DNA from: Oricola thermophila
GTDB lineage: Bacteria; Pseudomonadota; Alphaproteobacteria; Rhizobiales; Rhizobiaceae
Direction of reading: 5' to 3'
Assembly: GCF_013358405.1 (NCBI RefSeq)
Contig: NZ_CP054836.1
Location: 434,001 to 498,000 of the forward strand
DNA: 64,000 bases
Below, piece by piece: positions 8,693-17,911 of this stretch (positions are counted from its first letter, which is position 1; every line of letters starts with the position of its first letter). Under the pieces are notes generated by a model. The model worked only from the letters and a program-made list of their open reading frames with translations. It searched no databases and was not told where the DNA came from. The translations under genes and the position numbers were made by a program.

Positions 8693-10203
8693 CCGAGGTC
8701 TCGGCAACGGCCCCGACCATTCTCGTCATCGACGACGAGGTCCGTTCGCTGGAATCGCTTGCGCGTATCCTGGACGACGATTTTGATGTGCGGACCGCCG
8801 CGACCATCCGCGAAGCCACCGAAGTGCTGGAAACCGAGTGGGTGCAAGTCATCCTGTGTGACCAGCGAATGCCGGAACAGACCGGCGTGGAGTTTCTGAA
8901 GTCGGTGCGCACCCGGTGGCCTGACGTGATCCGCATTATCGTATCGGGCTATACCGATGCCCATGACATCATCGACGGGATCAACGAGGCCGGCATATTC
9001 CAGTACATCACCAAGCCGTGGCATCCCGAAAGCCTGATCCTGACGCTGAAGACTGCCTGCCGGCTCTACCAGTTGCAGCGTGAAAACGAGCTGCTGGCGA
9101 TCGAGCTGAAAATGTCGCCGGCGGGCGCGCGCCAGAAAGTCCGTGACCGGCGCGAGCAGCTGCGCCGGGACTACGATTTCGACGACGGCATCATTCGCGG
9201 CGAGGAAAGCCCGATGAATGCCGTCTGCGAAATGCTGAAGCAGGTCGCGCCCTACGATGTGCCCGTGCTGCTGACGGGGGCGTCGGGGACCGGCAAGGAA
9301 CTGGCCGCGCGGGCGCTGCACTACGGCTCGCTGCGCTGGAACAAGCCCTTCGTGGTTGAGAATTGCGGCGCGCTGCCCGACGAACTGCTGGAAAGCGAAC
9401 TGTTCGGCCACAAGCGGGGCGCGTTCACGGGCGCGGTGGAAGATCACATGGGGCTCTTCGAGAGGGCCAACGGGGGCACCGTGTTCCTTGACGAGATCGG
9501 CGAGGTTTCGCCGGCCTTCCAGGTAAAGCTGTTGCGCGTCCTGCAGGAAGGGGAGATACGCCCGGTCGGCAGTACGCGGACGCGCAGCGTCGACATAAGG
9601 GTGGTCGCGGCCACCAACCGCGATCTCGACGAGGAAGTGCGGGCCGGGCGGTTCCGCGCCGATCTGTATTACCGGCTGGCCGGGATGGTGATCCGCATTC
9701 CCGACCTGAAGGACCGCCGTTCCGACATTCCCGTTCTGGCCCAGGCATTGCTGGCACGCGCCGTCGGCCAGCTCGGCAAGCAGGTGACGGGCTTCAGCCG
9801 GGAAGCGATCGACTGCATGTGCAACTACAACTGGCCGGGCAACGTGCGCGAGATGCAGAACGAAATCCAGCAGATGCTCGTCATGGCGCATGAAGGCAGC
9901 GAGCTTGGCGCGGACCTGCTTTCCCGGCATATTCTCAGGGCGGATCCTGCAGACGCCGATGAAGCCGGCACCATGAATGTCGAGGCGATCGCGGGCATCG
10001 AGGGGACGCTCAAGGAGCGCATAGAGGCGCTGGAAACACGCATAATCAGGGAGACGCTCATCCGCCACCGCTGGAACAAGTCCCGCGCCGCCCGCGAATT
10101 GGGGCTGTCGCGGGTCGGGCTCCGTTCCAAGCTGGAACGCTACGGACTCGACAACGTCAAGCCGCTGCCGGCATCGCGCCGCTCGGCCGGTTCGACGGGA
10201 TAG
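8689..10203 (+). CDS. hoxA: HoxA, sigma-54-dependent activator of hydrogenase genes
   Basis: HoxA (504 residues) is an NtrC-type regulator that activates hup transcription in response to H2. Domains in order: a receiver with phosphorylatable Asp in CDQRMPE near residue 57; a AAA+ sigma-54 interaction domain with Walker A GASGTGKE near 196, the GAFTGA loop near 243 and GGTVFLDEIG; and a Fis-type helix-turn-helix near the C-terminus (NKSRAARELGLSRVGLRSKL). In the known systems the unphosphorylated form is active. It is translationally coupled to hypX and followed by its kinase gene. Confidence 0.93.
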   Translation: MTEVSATAPTILVIDDEVRSLESLARILDDDFDVRTAATIREATEVLETEWVQVILCDQRMPEQTGVEFLKSVRTRWPDVIRIIVSGYTDAHDIIDGINEAGIFQYITKPWHPESLILTLKTACRLYQLQRENELLAIELKMSPAGARQKVRDRREQLRRDYDFDDGIIRGEESPMNAVCEMLKQVAPYDVPVLLTGASGTGKELAARALHYGSLRWNKPFVVENCGALPDELLESELFGHKRGAFTGAVEDHMGLFERANGGTVFLDEIGEVSPAFQVKLLRVLQEGEIRPVGSTRTRSVDIRVVAATNRDLDEEVRAGRFRADLYYRLAGMVIRIPDLKDRRSDIPVLAQALLARAVGQLGKQVTGFSREAIDCMCNYNWPGNVREMQNEIQQMLVMAHEGSELGADLLSRHILRADPADADEAGTMNVEAIAGIEGTLKERIEALETRIIRETLIRHRWNKSRAARELGLSRVGLRSKLERYGLDNVKPLPASRRSAGSTG

Positions 10204-10209
10204 CGGCGC

Positions 10210-11580
10210 ATGCTCAGTTCCATGGACAAGAGCGGCCCGTTCGCGGGAAAGCTGCCCAGGGGAAAATCCCTGCCGATCGGGGACGGCGGCGAGGATGTCT
10301 GGATCGACGTCATCCAGAAGATGGACGAGGTCTATGCCGAACTCGTCCGTTCGCAAACGGAACTCGAGGAGAAGAACGTGCGCCTCGAGGAAGCGCACGA
10401 TTTCATCGGCTCCGTGCTTGCCGCCATGACGGATGTTGTCATTGTCTGCGATGCCGATGGCCTGATCCAGCAGGTGAACCCGGCGCTGGAAAGCGCGGCA
10501 GGGCGACGCGAGAGCGAATTGCTCGGACTGCCGGTGACGGACATTTTCGACGAGGCGAGCCGTGCGGCGGTTGCCGGCTTCCTGCCGGAACTCAAGAACA
10601 GCGGCTCGGTTGCGCAGCACGATGTCTGCCTCGCCGGGCCGGACCAGGGCAACGCGCTGGTCTCTGTCAATTGCACGCCGCGGCGCGACAGCCGCGGGCG
10701 GCTCGTCGGCATGGTGTTGGTCGGACGGCCGATCGGCGAGTTGCAGCGCGCCTATCGCGAACTCGATGCCGCGCACCAGAAACTGACGCAGACCCAGCAA
10801 CGCATGCTCGTATCGGAAAAGATGGCTGCGCTCGGCCGGCTGGTTGCCGGGGTGGCTCACGAATTGAACAATCCGATCAGCTTCGTCTTCGGCAACATGT
10901 ACGCGCTGAAACGCTACGGGGAGGCGCTGACGCGCTACCTGGCGGCCTGCGATGAAGGCGGCAGCCGCGAGGAGATGGAGGAACTGCGCAAGCAGCTGAA
11001 GATCGATCGGGTGCTGCATGACATCGGGCCGCTGGTCGATGGCACGCTGGAGGGCGCGGAACGCGTCCGGGACATCGTGCAGGACCTTCGCCGCTTCTCT
11101 TCCAACCAGGAGGAGACACTGGAGACATTCAACGTCACTCGTCTGGTGCGCACGGCGGCCGACTGGGTAATCAAGACACAGAGGGTCAAGCCGTCCGTGC
11201 GGCTGGACATTCCCGACAAGCTCGAGATCCGGGGGCGCAAGGGACAGCTGCACCAGATATTGGTCAACCTGGTCCAGAACGCTGCCGATATGCTCGAAGG
11301 CAATCCGGGCGGCGAGATCGTCATATCGGGCGAGAAGGTCGATGGCGAGGTCGTCATTCGCGTCGTCGACAACGGCCCCGGAATTCCGCCGGACCGGATC
11401 GACAAGATATTCGAGCCGTTCTTCACCACGAAACCGATCGGCGAGGGGACCGGCCTTGGCCTCTATGTTTCCTATAACATGGCCGTCAAGCAGGGCGGCG
11501 ACCTGACGGCGGCAAACCGCCCGGAAGGCGGCGCGGAATTTACGGTAAGGGTACCATTCGATGACAATGCACCGGCGTAG
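10210..11580 (+). CDS. hupT: HupT/HoxJ sensor histidine kinase of the H2-sensing system
   Basis: This 456-residue kinase has no membrane segments. It begins with a coiled-coil-like stretch near residues 40-65, then a PAS domain at about 70-190, then a HisKA domain with H-box GVAHELNNPISF (His near 217), and an HATPase_c domain with NLVQNAADML, DNGPGIP and GEGTGLGLYV. In Rhodobacter and Ralstonia the equivalent kinase is held in check by the H2-sensing hydrogenase and phosphorylates the HoxA-type regulator when H2 is absent. It overlaps hupU by 20 bases. Confidence 0.92.
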   Translation: MLSSMDKSGPFAGKLPRGKSLPIGDGGEDVWIDVIQKMDEVYAELVRSQTELEEKNVRLEEAHDFIGSVLAAMTDVVIVCDADGLIQQVNPALESAAGRRESELLGLPVTDIFDEASRAAVAGFLPELKNSGSVAQHDVCLAGPDQGNALVSVNCTPRRDSRGRLVGMVLVGRPIGELQRAYRELDAAHQKLTQTQQRMLVSEKMAALGRLVAGVAHELNNPISFVFGNMYALKRYGEALTRYLAACDEGGSREEMEELRKQLKIDRVLHDIGPLVDGTLEGAERVRDIVQDLRRFSSNQEETLETFNVTRLVRTAADWVIKTQRVKPSVRLDIPDKLEIRGRKGQLHQILVNLVQNAADMLEGNPGGEIVISGEKVDGEVVIRVVDNGPGIPPDRIDKIFEPFFTTKPIGEGTGLGLYVSYNMAVKQGGDLTAANRPEGGAEFTVRVPFDDNAPA

Positions 11581-12580
11581 AGAGCCCCTGCGGCTCCTGT
11601 GGCTGCAGTCCGGCGGCTGCGGCGGCTGCACCCTGTCGCTAATCGGCGCCGAGGGGCCGGACCTCATTGCGACCTTCGAGGCGGCCGGTATCGAGGTGCT
11701 TTGGCATCCCTCACTGAGCGAGGCCAGCGGCCGCGAGGTGATCGAGATACTGCAACGCATTGTTGATGGGGAGGAGACGCTCGACATTCTCTGCCTGGAG
11801 GGCGCGGTGATGCGCGGACCGAACGGAACGGGGCGTTTCCATATGATGTCGGGGACGGACAGGCCGGTCATGGACTGGGTCGCGGAACTCGCCGCGAAAG
11901 CCGGGCACGTGGTGGCGGTGGGAAGTTGTGCCGCGTTCGGCGGGATCACTGCCGCCGGCGCGAACGAGGTCGAGGCGTGCGGGCTCGCCTATGACGGCCA
12001 GCGGGAAGGGGGGCTGCTCGGCCCGGATTTCCGGTCGCGGTCGGGCATGCCGGTGATCAACATCGCGGGTTGCCCGATTCATCCCGGCTGGCTTACCGAA
12101 ACGCTGCACTCGATCGCCGCCGGGCGCTTCGGCGCGACCGAGATCGACGAATGGGAGCGGCCGCTGTCCTACACGATGCATCTCGTTCACCACGGCTGTG
12201 CGCGTAACGAGTTCTACGAGTTCAAGGCAAGCGCGGAAGAGCTCTGCGACATGGGATGCATGATGGAAAATCTCGGATGCAAGGGCACGCAGGCGCGCGC
12301 GGACTGCAACACACGCGCATGGAATGGCGGGGGATCGTGCCTCGACGGCGGCTATCCCTGCATCAATTGCACGGCGCCGGGCTTCGAGGAGCCGGGGCAC
12401 AGCTTCACGCGGACCCCGAAGGTGTCAGGCATACCGGTCGGGTTGCCGACCGACATGCCGAAGGCGTGGTTCGTCGCGCTTGCCTCCCTTTCCAAGGCAG
12501 CAACGCCGCCACGGCTAAAGGAGAACGCAGTGGCAGACCATCTGACACGATCCCCGGTCGACCGGCAGAAGAAACGATGA
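11561..12580 (+). CDS. hupU: HupU/HoxB, H2-sensing hydrogenase small subunit
   Basis: The 339-residue protein carries the cysteines for three Fe-S clusters: SGGCGGCTLSL at the N-terminus, VGSCAAFGG, AGCPIHPGW, and the C-terminal HHGCARNEF, CDMGCMMENLGCKG and PCINC groups. There is no Tat signal peptide, since mature sequence begins within about 15 residues. That separates the regulatory hydrogenase from the exported HupS. It should be cytoplasmic and form the sensor dimer with HupV. ATG 11561 lies inside the end of hupT; the stop overlaps hupV (ATGA). Confidence 0.94.
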   Translation: MTMHRRREPLRLLWLQSGGCGGCTLSLIGAEGPDLIATFEAAGIEVLWHPSLSEASGREVIEILQRIVDGEETLDILCLEGAVMRGPNGTGRFHMMSGTDRPVMDWVAELAAKAGHVVAVGSCAAFGGITAAGANEVEACGLAYDGQREGGLLGPDFRSRSGMPVINIAGCPIHPGWLTETLHSIAAGRFGATEIDEWERPLSYTMHLVHHGCARNEFYEFKASAEELCDMGCMMENLGCKGTQARADCNTRAWNGGGSCLDGGYPCINCTAPGFEEPGHSFTRTPKVSGIPVGLPTDMPKAWFVALASLSKAATPPRLKENAVADHLTRSPVDRQKKR

Positions 12581-14025
12581 CACGGCTCGTCGTCGGCCCT
12601 TTCAACCGCGTCGAAGGCGATCTCGAAGTCAAGCTCGAGATCGGGGACGGGCGTGTCGAGAAGGCGCATGTGGTATCGCCGCTCTACCGCGGCTTCGAGC
12701 GCATACTCCTGGGCAAGCCCCCGGCAGATGCGCTGGTCTATGCTCCAAGGATATGCGGGATATGTTCGGTGTCGCAGTCGGTTGCCGCCGCAAAGGCTCT
12801 TGCGCAGGCCCAGGGACTGGCCATGCCGCCGAACGGGGAACTGGCGGTCAATCTCGTCCACGCGACGGAGAACATTGCCGACCACCTGACCCATTTCTAC
12901 CTGTTCTTCATGCCCGACTTCGCTCGCGAGACATATTCGCGCGAGAGCTGGTTCGCCGCCGCGCGGGAACGCTTCACGGCGATCAAGGGAACCGCGGCCG
13001 AAGACATGCTGCCCGCCCGGGCGCAGTTCATGCACCTGATGGGGCTGCTCGCCGGCAAGTGGCCGCACACGCTGTCGATCCAGCCCGGAGGTTCCACGCG
13101 CGCCGTTACCAATGGAGAAATCGCGCGGATGAGTGCGATCCTGTCGGCATTCCGCCGGTTCCTCGAACGAACGCTGTATGGCGATACGCTGGAGCGGATC
13201 GCATCCCTGTCGAGCGTGGCGGAACTGGAGGGATGGGCAGCCGAAAAGGCTCCCGAGTCCAGCGACTTTCGCCATTTTCTCTCGATTTCCAGACATCTCG
13301 ACCTCAGGCGGCTGGGGCCGTCTGCGGGTCTGTTCATGAGCTTCGGCGCCTACACGGTGGACGGTGCAACGCTGTTCCCGCGTGGCGTTCACGACAATGG
13401 CCACCTGGCGCTCGATATCAACGCGATTGCCGAGGATGTCAGCCACGCAATGTACAGGAGCGGCGCGGACGCGCTGAAACCCTTTGACGGCGAGACCGTT
13501 CCGGACATCGATCGCGAGGGCGCCTACAGCTGGTGCAAGGCACCACGGCTGAACGGCAAGATCGCGGAAGTGGGCGCATTGGCACGTCAGCTCGTGAGCG
13601 GGCATCCGCTTGTGCTGGATCTCGTGTCGAAGGATGGCGGGAACGTGCATGCGCGGGTGGTGGCGCGCCTGCTGGAAGTCGCGCTGGTCACCATGGCGAT
13701 GGAGGGCTGGGTCAATGCCCTGAGATCCGGCGAGCGGTTCATCCGGCATGCGGACATGCCGGACAGCGCGGAGGGCGCCGGGCTAGCCGAAGCTGCTCGC
13801 GGCTCACTCGGCCACTGGATACGGATCGAGGGGGGACGGATCGCCAACTACCAGATCATCGCCCCGACGACCTGGAATTTCTCGCCCCGCGATGCGGACG
13901 GTACGCCGGGGCCGCTGGAGCAGGCGCTCGAGGGCGCACCTGTGCGATCGGGCGAGACGGAGCCGGTTGCCGTGCAGCATATCGTCCGGTCATTCGATCC
14001 ATGTCTCGTGTGCACAGTGCATTGA
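12577..14025 (+). CDS. hupV: HupV/HoxC, H2-sensing hydrogenase large subunit
   Basis: HupV (482 residues) holds the NiFe site of the H2 sensor. The nickel ligands are in RICGICSVSQS near residue 60 and in DPCLVC at the C-terminus. The protein stops at DPCLVCTVH, exactly where the maturation endopeptidase would cut a catalytic large subunit, so no processing is needed. That lack of an extension is diagnostic of regulatory hydrogenases. The reading frame overlaps the start of hypF by 25 bases. Confidence 0.95.
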   Translation: MTRLVVGPFNRVEGDLEVKLEIGDGRVEKAHVVSPLYRGFERILLGKPPADALVYAPRICGICSVSQSVAAAKALAQAQGLAMPPNGELAVNLVHATENIADHLTHFYLFFMPDFARETYSRESWFAAARERFTAIKGTAAEDMLPARAQFMHLMGLLAGKWPHTLSIQPGGSTRAVTNGEIARMSAILSAFRRFLERTLYGDTLERIASLSSVAELEGWAAEKAPESSDFRHFLSISRHLDLRRLGPSAGLFMSFGAYTVDGATLFPRGVHDNGHLALDINAIAEDVSHAMYRSGADALKPFDGETVPDIDREGAYSWCKAPRLNGKIAEVGALARQLVSGHPLVLDLVSKDGGNVHARVVARLLEVALVTMAMEGWVNALRSGERFIRHADMPDSAEGAGLAEAARGSLGHWIRIEGGRIANYQIIAPTTWNFSPRDADGTPGPLEQALEGAPVRSGETEPVAVQHIVRSFDPCLVCTVH

Positions 14026-16349
14026 CGAATGCGTCGGGCAGAACCGTCGGGCGCAGAATCCGCGTACGCGGGCTGGTGCAGGGCGTCGGCTTTCGGCCGC
14101 ATGTCTGGCGCCTGGCGCGGGAAGCCGGGCTGGCGGGACACGTGCTGAACGACGGCGCGGGCGTCGAGATCGAGGCCTGGGGCGACGAGGTCCTGCTCGA
14201 CGCGTTCATGGAGCGGCTGGAGGCCGAGGCACCGCCGCTGGCCCGCATCGACGGGATCGGTCACGAAAGGCTCGAGGGTGCGCCGCAAATCGCCGAGTTC
14301 AGCATAGCGGAAAGCGCGGAGGGCGTTGTGTCGACAGGCGTGGTGCCGGACGCGGCCACCTGTCCGCAGTGCCTCGCCGAGGTGATGGCCCCAGCCGACC
14401 GCCGATACGGGTATGCGTTTACCAACTGCACCCATTGCGGGCCGCGGCTCTCGATCGTCCGCGCCATTCCTTATGACCGCGCAAGTACATCGATGGCCGT
14501 ATTCGAGATGTGTCCCGACTGCGCGCGTGAGTATGCCGATCCGGCAGACCGCCGGTTTCATGCCCAGCCGAATGCATGTCCGACATGCGGTCCCAATGTG
14601 TGGCTGGAGGATGTGTCGGGAATCGTGGATTGTACCGACCCGATCGCCGAGACCGCAGCGCGGCTTAAAGCGGGCGGCATTGCCGCAATCAAGGGGATCG
14701 GCGGGTTCCATCTTGCATGCGACGCGACCAGCGAGGATGCGGTCGCCGAGTTGCGCAACCGCAAGCGACGTGGCGCCAAACCGCTCGCGGTGATGGCGAA
14801 GGATACGAGTCAAATCAGGCGCTTCTGCGCGGTGACTGAAGCGGAACTGGAACTGCTTCAAGCAACTTCTGCACCGATCGTGCTCCTGCCGAAATCAGGC
14901 GAGCCGCTTGCGCCGTCCGTCGCGCCGGGACAGCGTCGGGTCGGATTCATGCTGCCCTATACACCACTGCATCATCTGCTTCTGACGGCCGCAGACGTCC
15001 CGCTGGTCATAACTTCCGGCAACTTGTCCAACGAGCCCCAGGCAATTGAGAACGAGGAGGCGAGGACGAAACTCTCAGGAATCGCCGACTGCTGGCTGAT
15101 GCATGACCGGGACATCGTCAATCGGCTGGACGATTCCGTCATGCGCGTGGACGTGCCGGGTTCGCAGGTGCTTCGCCGGGCACGCGGCCTCGCGCCTGAG
15201 CCGATCCCGCTCGCGGTGGAGTTTGCATCCGCGCCTCCGGTCCTGGCCGCGGGAGGGGAGCTCAAGTCGACCTTCTGTCTGCTCAGCGGCGGAAACGCGG
15301 TGGTTTCGCAGCATCTTGGTGATCTCGAGGAAGCGGCGACGCATGCCGACTACCGCAAGGCGATCGCCCTCTATCGTGACATCTTCCGTTTCGAACCGGA
15401 GGTCGTCGCGGTCGATCTGCATCCCGACTATCTTTCGACGCAATGGGGGGAGGCGCTGGCAAGCGAAACCGGTGCGCGGCTGGTTCGCGTGCAGCACCAT
15501 CACGCGCACATGGCAAGCTGCCTTGCAGAACACGGTATCGAACCGGGTGACGACCAGACGCTCGGGATCATACTCGACGGGCTCGGTTTCGGCACGGACG
15601 GGACTATTTGGGGCGGCGAAATCCTGCTCGGCGGATATGACGGCTTCGAGCGGGCCGCCCGTTTCGATCCCGTGGCTCTGCCCGGCGGGGCGCAGGCAAT
15701 GCGCGAACCATGGCGCAACCTTGTTGCGCAGCTGGCTTCGGCATTCGGCGATGGTTGGCGCTCGCGGATCGCGGGCACGGCGGCGGAGAAAACACTTCGG
15801 GACAAGCCAACAGACACCATCGAACAAATGGTCGCGCGCGGGATAAACGCGCCCTTGTCGTCGTCGGCCGGCCGTTTGTTCGACGCGGTGGCCGCTGCAC
15901 TGGGCATTTGTCCCGACCGGCAGGAATACGAGGGGCAGGCGGCAATGGAAATGGAGGCGCTGGCCGAGCCGTGGCTGGAGAGGGCCGGCGGATATCCGGC
16001 CGGGATCGCAAAGCAGGGAAATATGCGGACCATATCGTGGCAGCCGCTCTGGGACGCTTTGGCAAGGGACCTGGACAAGGGCGTCGAACCCGGATTGATC
16101 GCGGCGAAATTCCATTGCGGGATCGCCAGCGCGCTCGCGGGGACGGCGATCGAGATCGCGGAGACGTCGAACGCGTTCCGCATCGCCCTGTCCGGCGGTG
16201 TGATGCAGAACCGCATACTGACCGGATTGCTTCATGCAACGCTAGCCGGGCGGGGATTCGAAGTGTTGGTGCAGGCGCGCGTCCCTGCCAATGACGGGGG
16301 GCTGTCCCTGGGCCAGGCGGTGATCGCGGCCCGCGCCTCCGATGCGTAA
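14001..16349 (+). CDS. hypF: HypF carbamoyltransferase
   Basis: HypF (782 residues) makes the carbamoyl group that HypE converts to cyanide. Domains in order: acylphosphatase (VRGLVQGVGFRPHVWRLA near residue 20), two zinc-finger repeats (CPQC...CTHC and CPDC...CPTC, residues about 120-200), a YrdC-like domain (about 205-390), and a Kae1-like O-carbamoyltransferase domain with the metal motif QHHHAHMASC near residue 498. I start it at ATG 14001, giving the usual MxRxRVRGxVQGVGF spacing. It is the last gene of the hydrogenase cluster. Confidence 0.95.
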   Translation: MSRVHSALTNASGRTVGRRIRVRGLVQGVGFRPHVWRLAREAGLAGHVLNDGAGVEIEAWGDEVLLDAFMERLEAEAPPLARIDGIGHERLEGAPQIAEFSIAESAEGVVSTGVVPDAATCPQCLAEVMAPADRRYGYAFTNCTHCGPRLSIVRAIPYDRASTSMAVFEMCPDCAREYADPADRRFHAQPNACPTCGPNVWLEDVSGIVDCTDPIAETAARLKAGGIAAIKGIGGFHLACDATSEDAVAELRNRKRRGAKPLAVMAKDTSQIRRFCAVTEAELELLQATSAPIVLLPKSGEPLAPSVAPGQRRVGFMLPYTPLHHLLLTAADVPLVITSGNLSNEPQAIENEEARTKLSGIADCWLMHDRDIVNRLDDSVMRVDVPGSQVLRRARGLAPEPIPLAVEFASAPPVLAAGGELKSTFCLLSGGNAVVSQHLGDLEEAATHADYRKAIALYRDIFRFEPEVVAVDLHPDYLSTQWGEALASETGARLVRVQHHHAHMASCLAEHGIEPGDDQTLGIILDGLGFGTDGTIWGGEILLGGYDGFERAARFDPVALPGGAQAMREPWRNLVAQLASAFGDGWRSRIAGTAAEKTLRDKPTDTIEQMVARGINAPLSSSAGRLFDAVAAALGICPDRQEYEGQAAMEMEALAEPWLERAGGYPAGIAKQGNMRTISWQPLWDALARDLDKGVEPGLIAAKFHCGIASALAGTAIEIAETSNAFRIALSGGVMQNRILTGLLHATLAGRGFEVLVQARVPANDGGLSLGQAVIAARASDA

Positions 16350-16398
16350 CAGTTTATCCCTTGGCGTTGCTGGCGGCGTCGACTAATCACCGACTACC

Positions 16399-17283
16399 AT
16401 GCAGGCTTCTTCAACGTCATCACCGCTGACTGCCGCCTTCTGGATGGGGGGCGCCATCCTGTCATTCGCATCCATGGCGATCGCGGGCCGCGAGATCCAG
16501 GCGGAACTGAACACTTTCGAGCTGATGGCTTACCGGTCTGTCGTCGGATTCGCGATTGTCTGCGCCGTCATCGCGTATTCGAAGCACGGTTTCGCACAGG
16601 TGAAATCGACGAAACCCGGCGTTCACGTGCTGCGAAACCTGTTTCACTTCACCGGACAGAACCTGTGGTTCTACGGTGTCGCGGTAATTCCGCTGGCCCA
16701 ACTCGTGGCACTGGAATTCACCAATCCGCTGTGGGTCGCGGTCCTGGCGCCGCTCATGCTGGGCGAAAGCATGACGCGGGCACGGCTGATCGGCGCCATA
16801 ATTGGATTCAGCGGCGTGCTGGTCGTTGCGCGTCCCGGTGTGGCTCCGCTCGAGACAGGCCATTTCGCGGCGCTGGGTGCTGCTGTCGGCTTCGCCATGA
16901 ACACGATCTTCACCAAGAAGCTGATGCGGACGGATACGACGCTGTGTGTCCTGTTCTGGATGACGGCGAGCCAGGCGCTCATGGGATTCGCGCTCGCCGC
17001 TCCGGGTGGAATAACCATGTTCTCGCTTTCGATGGCGCCATGGATCGTGGTTGTCGGCGTTGCCGGCCTGTCGGCACACTACTGCCTGACTTCGGCCCTC
17101 GGGCATGCTCCGGCCTCGGTTGTCGCGCCGATGGAGTTCATCCGGCTGCCGGTTCTGGCGATTCTCGGGATGATGATCTACGGCGAACCGCTTGAGGTCG
17201 TCGTGTTCGTGGGCGGTGCGATCATCCTTGCCGGCAATCTCTACAACATCCACTCCGAGCGCCGTTTGCGGCGGCAGGGTTGA
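16399..17283 (+). CDS. EamA/DMT-superfamily inner-membrane transporter
   Basis: The 294-residue protein is highly hydrophobic, with about ten predicted membrane segments in two repeated EamA halves (roughly residues 12-145 and 155-290). Typical pieces are NTFELMAYRSVVGF in the first half and APASVVAPMEFIRLPVLAILG in the second. The substrate cannot be read from sequence; relatives export amino acids, metabolites or drugs. It begins 50 bases after hypF on the same strand, so read-through is possible, but no functional link to hydrogenase is evident. Confidence 0.85.
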   Translation: MQASSTSSPLTAAFWMGGAILSFASMAIAGREIQAELNTFELMAYRSVVGFAIVCAVIAYSKHGFAQVKSTKPGVHVLRNLFHFTGQNLWFYGVAVIPLAQLVALEFTNPLWVAVLAPLMLGESMTRARLIGAIIGFSGVLVVARPGVAPLETGHFAALGAAVGFAMNTIFTKKLMRTDTTLCVLFWMTASQALMGFALAAPGGITMFSLSMAPWIVVVGVAGLSAHYCLTSALGHAPASVVAPMEFIRLPVLAILGMMIYGEPLEVVVFVGGAIILAGNLYNIHSERRLRRQG

Positions 17284-17312
17284 ACCGCAATCCGATCCCG
17301 CCGCCAGCGCGC

Positions 17313-17708
17313 CTATTCGAGTTCACCGGACTCCCGCATTTTCTCCCAGCCCTCCTCGATCTGGTCGGGGACAAGGGGGTGGGCAAGCAGGTACTCGGCC
17401 GTCGAACCCTCGTGCCGCTGGCGGGCAAGGGTAATGGTGCTGTTCCACTCCTGGGGTTCGGCATCGCCGCGGCCGATCCAGTACAGCGCGACCAGCGCAT
17501 CCTGCTGGTCATCGTTGAGCGCCTCGATCTCCTGGACGATTTCGGCGCGCGTTAGGTCGCCGGACAGCTCCTGCAGTGCTGCGGGAACCTCGTCGTCGCT
17601 GGGATTGCCGCCGGGATCGGATACATCGGTCTCCTCTCGGGCCAGCAGGGCGCGCATCCGCAGGATCAGACCTTCGAGTTCGCCACTGTCAATCGCGATA
17701 TCGGCCAT
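17313..17708 (-). CDS. DUF3775 family protein
   Basis: The 131-residue acidic protein fits DUF3775, found mostly in Alphaproteobacteria and of unknown function. The family core is ALNDDQQDALVALYWIGRGD followed by W-E-A/S-T repeats such as RQRHEGSTAEYLLAHPLVPDQ. I chose the ATG at 17708 because GGAGG lies five bases before it; a GTG four codons upstream is possible. It is transcribed against its neighbours and looks monocistronic. Confidence 0.75.
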   Translation of the reverse strand: MADIAIDSGELEGLILRMRALLAREETDVSDPGGNPSDDEVPAALQELSGDLTRAEIVQEIEALNDDQQDALVALYWIGRGDAEPQEWNSTITLARQRHEGSTAEYLLAHPLVPDQIEEGWEKMRESGELE

Positions 17709-17911
17709 GTAGTCCTCCACGTTGCCAATTTCCTTGAAGCAAGATTAGACCGCGCGGGGACGTTTCCATTGATTTCTGTCAACCGGAGCCGGGCGAATTC
17801 GATGCGCGGTATCCTGCCGCGCCGGAGTGGCAGCGCACCTTTCGTGGCTCAATTCCCTCTTGCCTTTGACGACATGATCAGCATGGTATCGGTATCAAAG
17901 GGGACACAGTC

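Noticed and set aside
8587..11949. Very long - strand open frame of 1120 codons antisense to hoxA and hupT
   Set aside because: It is a high-GC shadow of two well-supported genes and shows no domain or compositional sign of coding.
11561..14025. HupUV as an energy-yielding uptake hydrogenase
   Set aside because: No Tat signal on the small subunit and no cleavable C-terminal extension on the large one; the kinase gene beside them fits a sensor.
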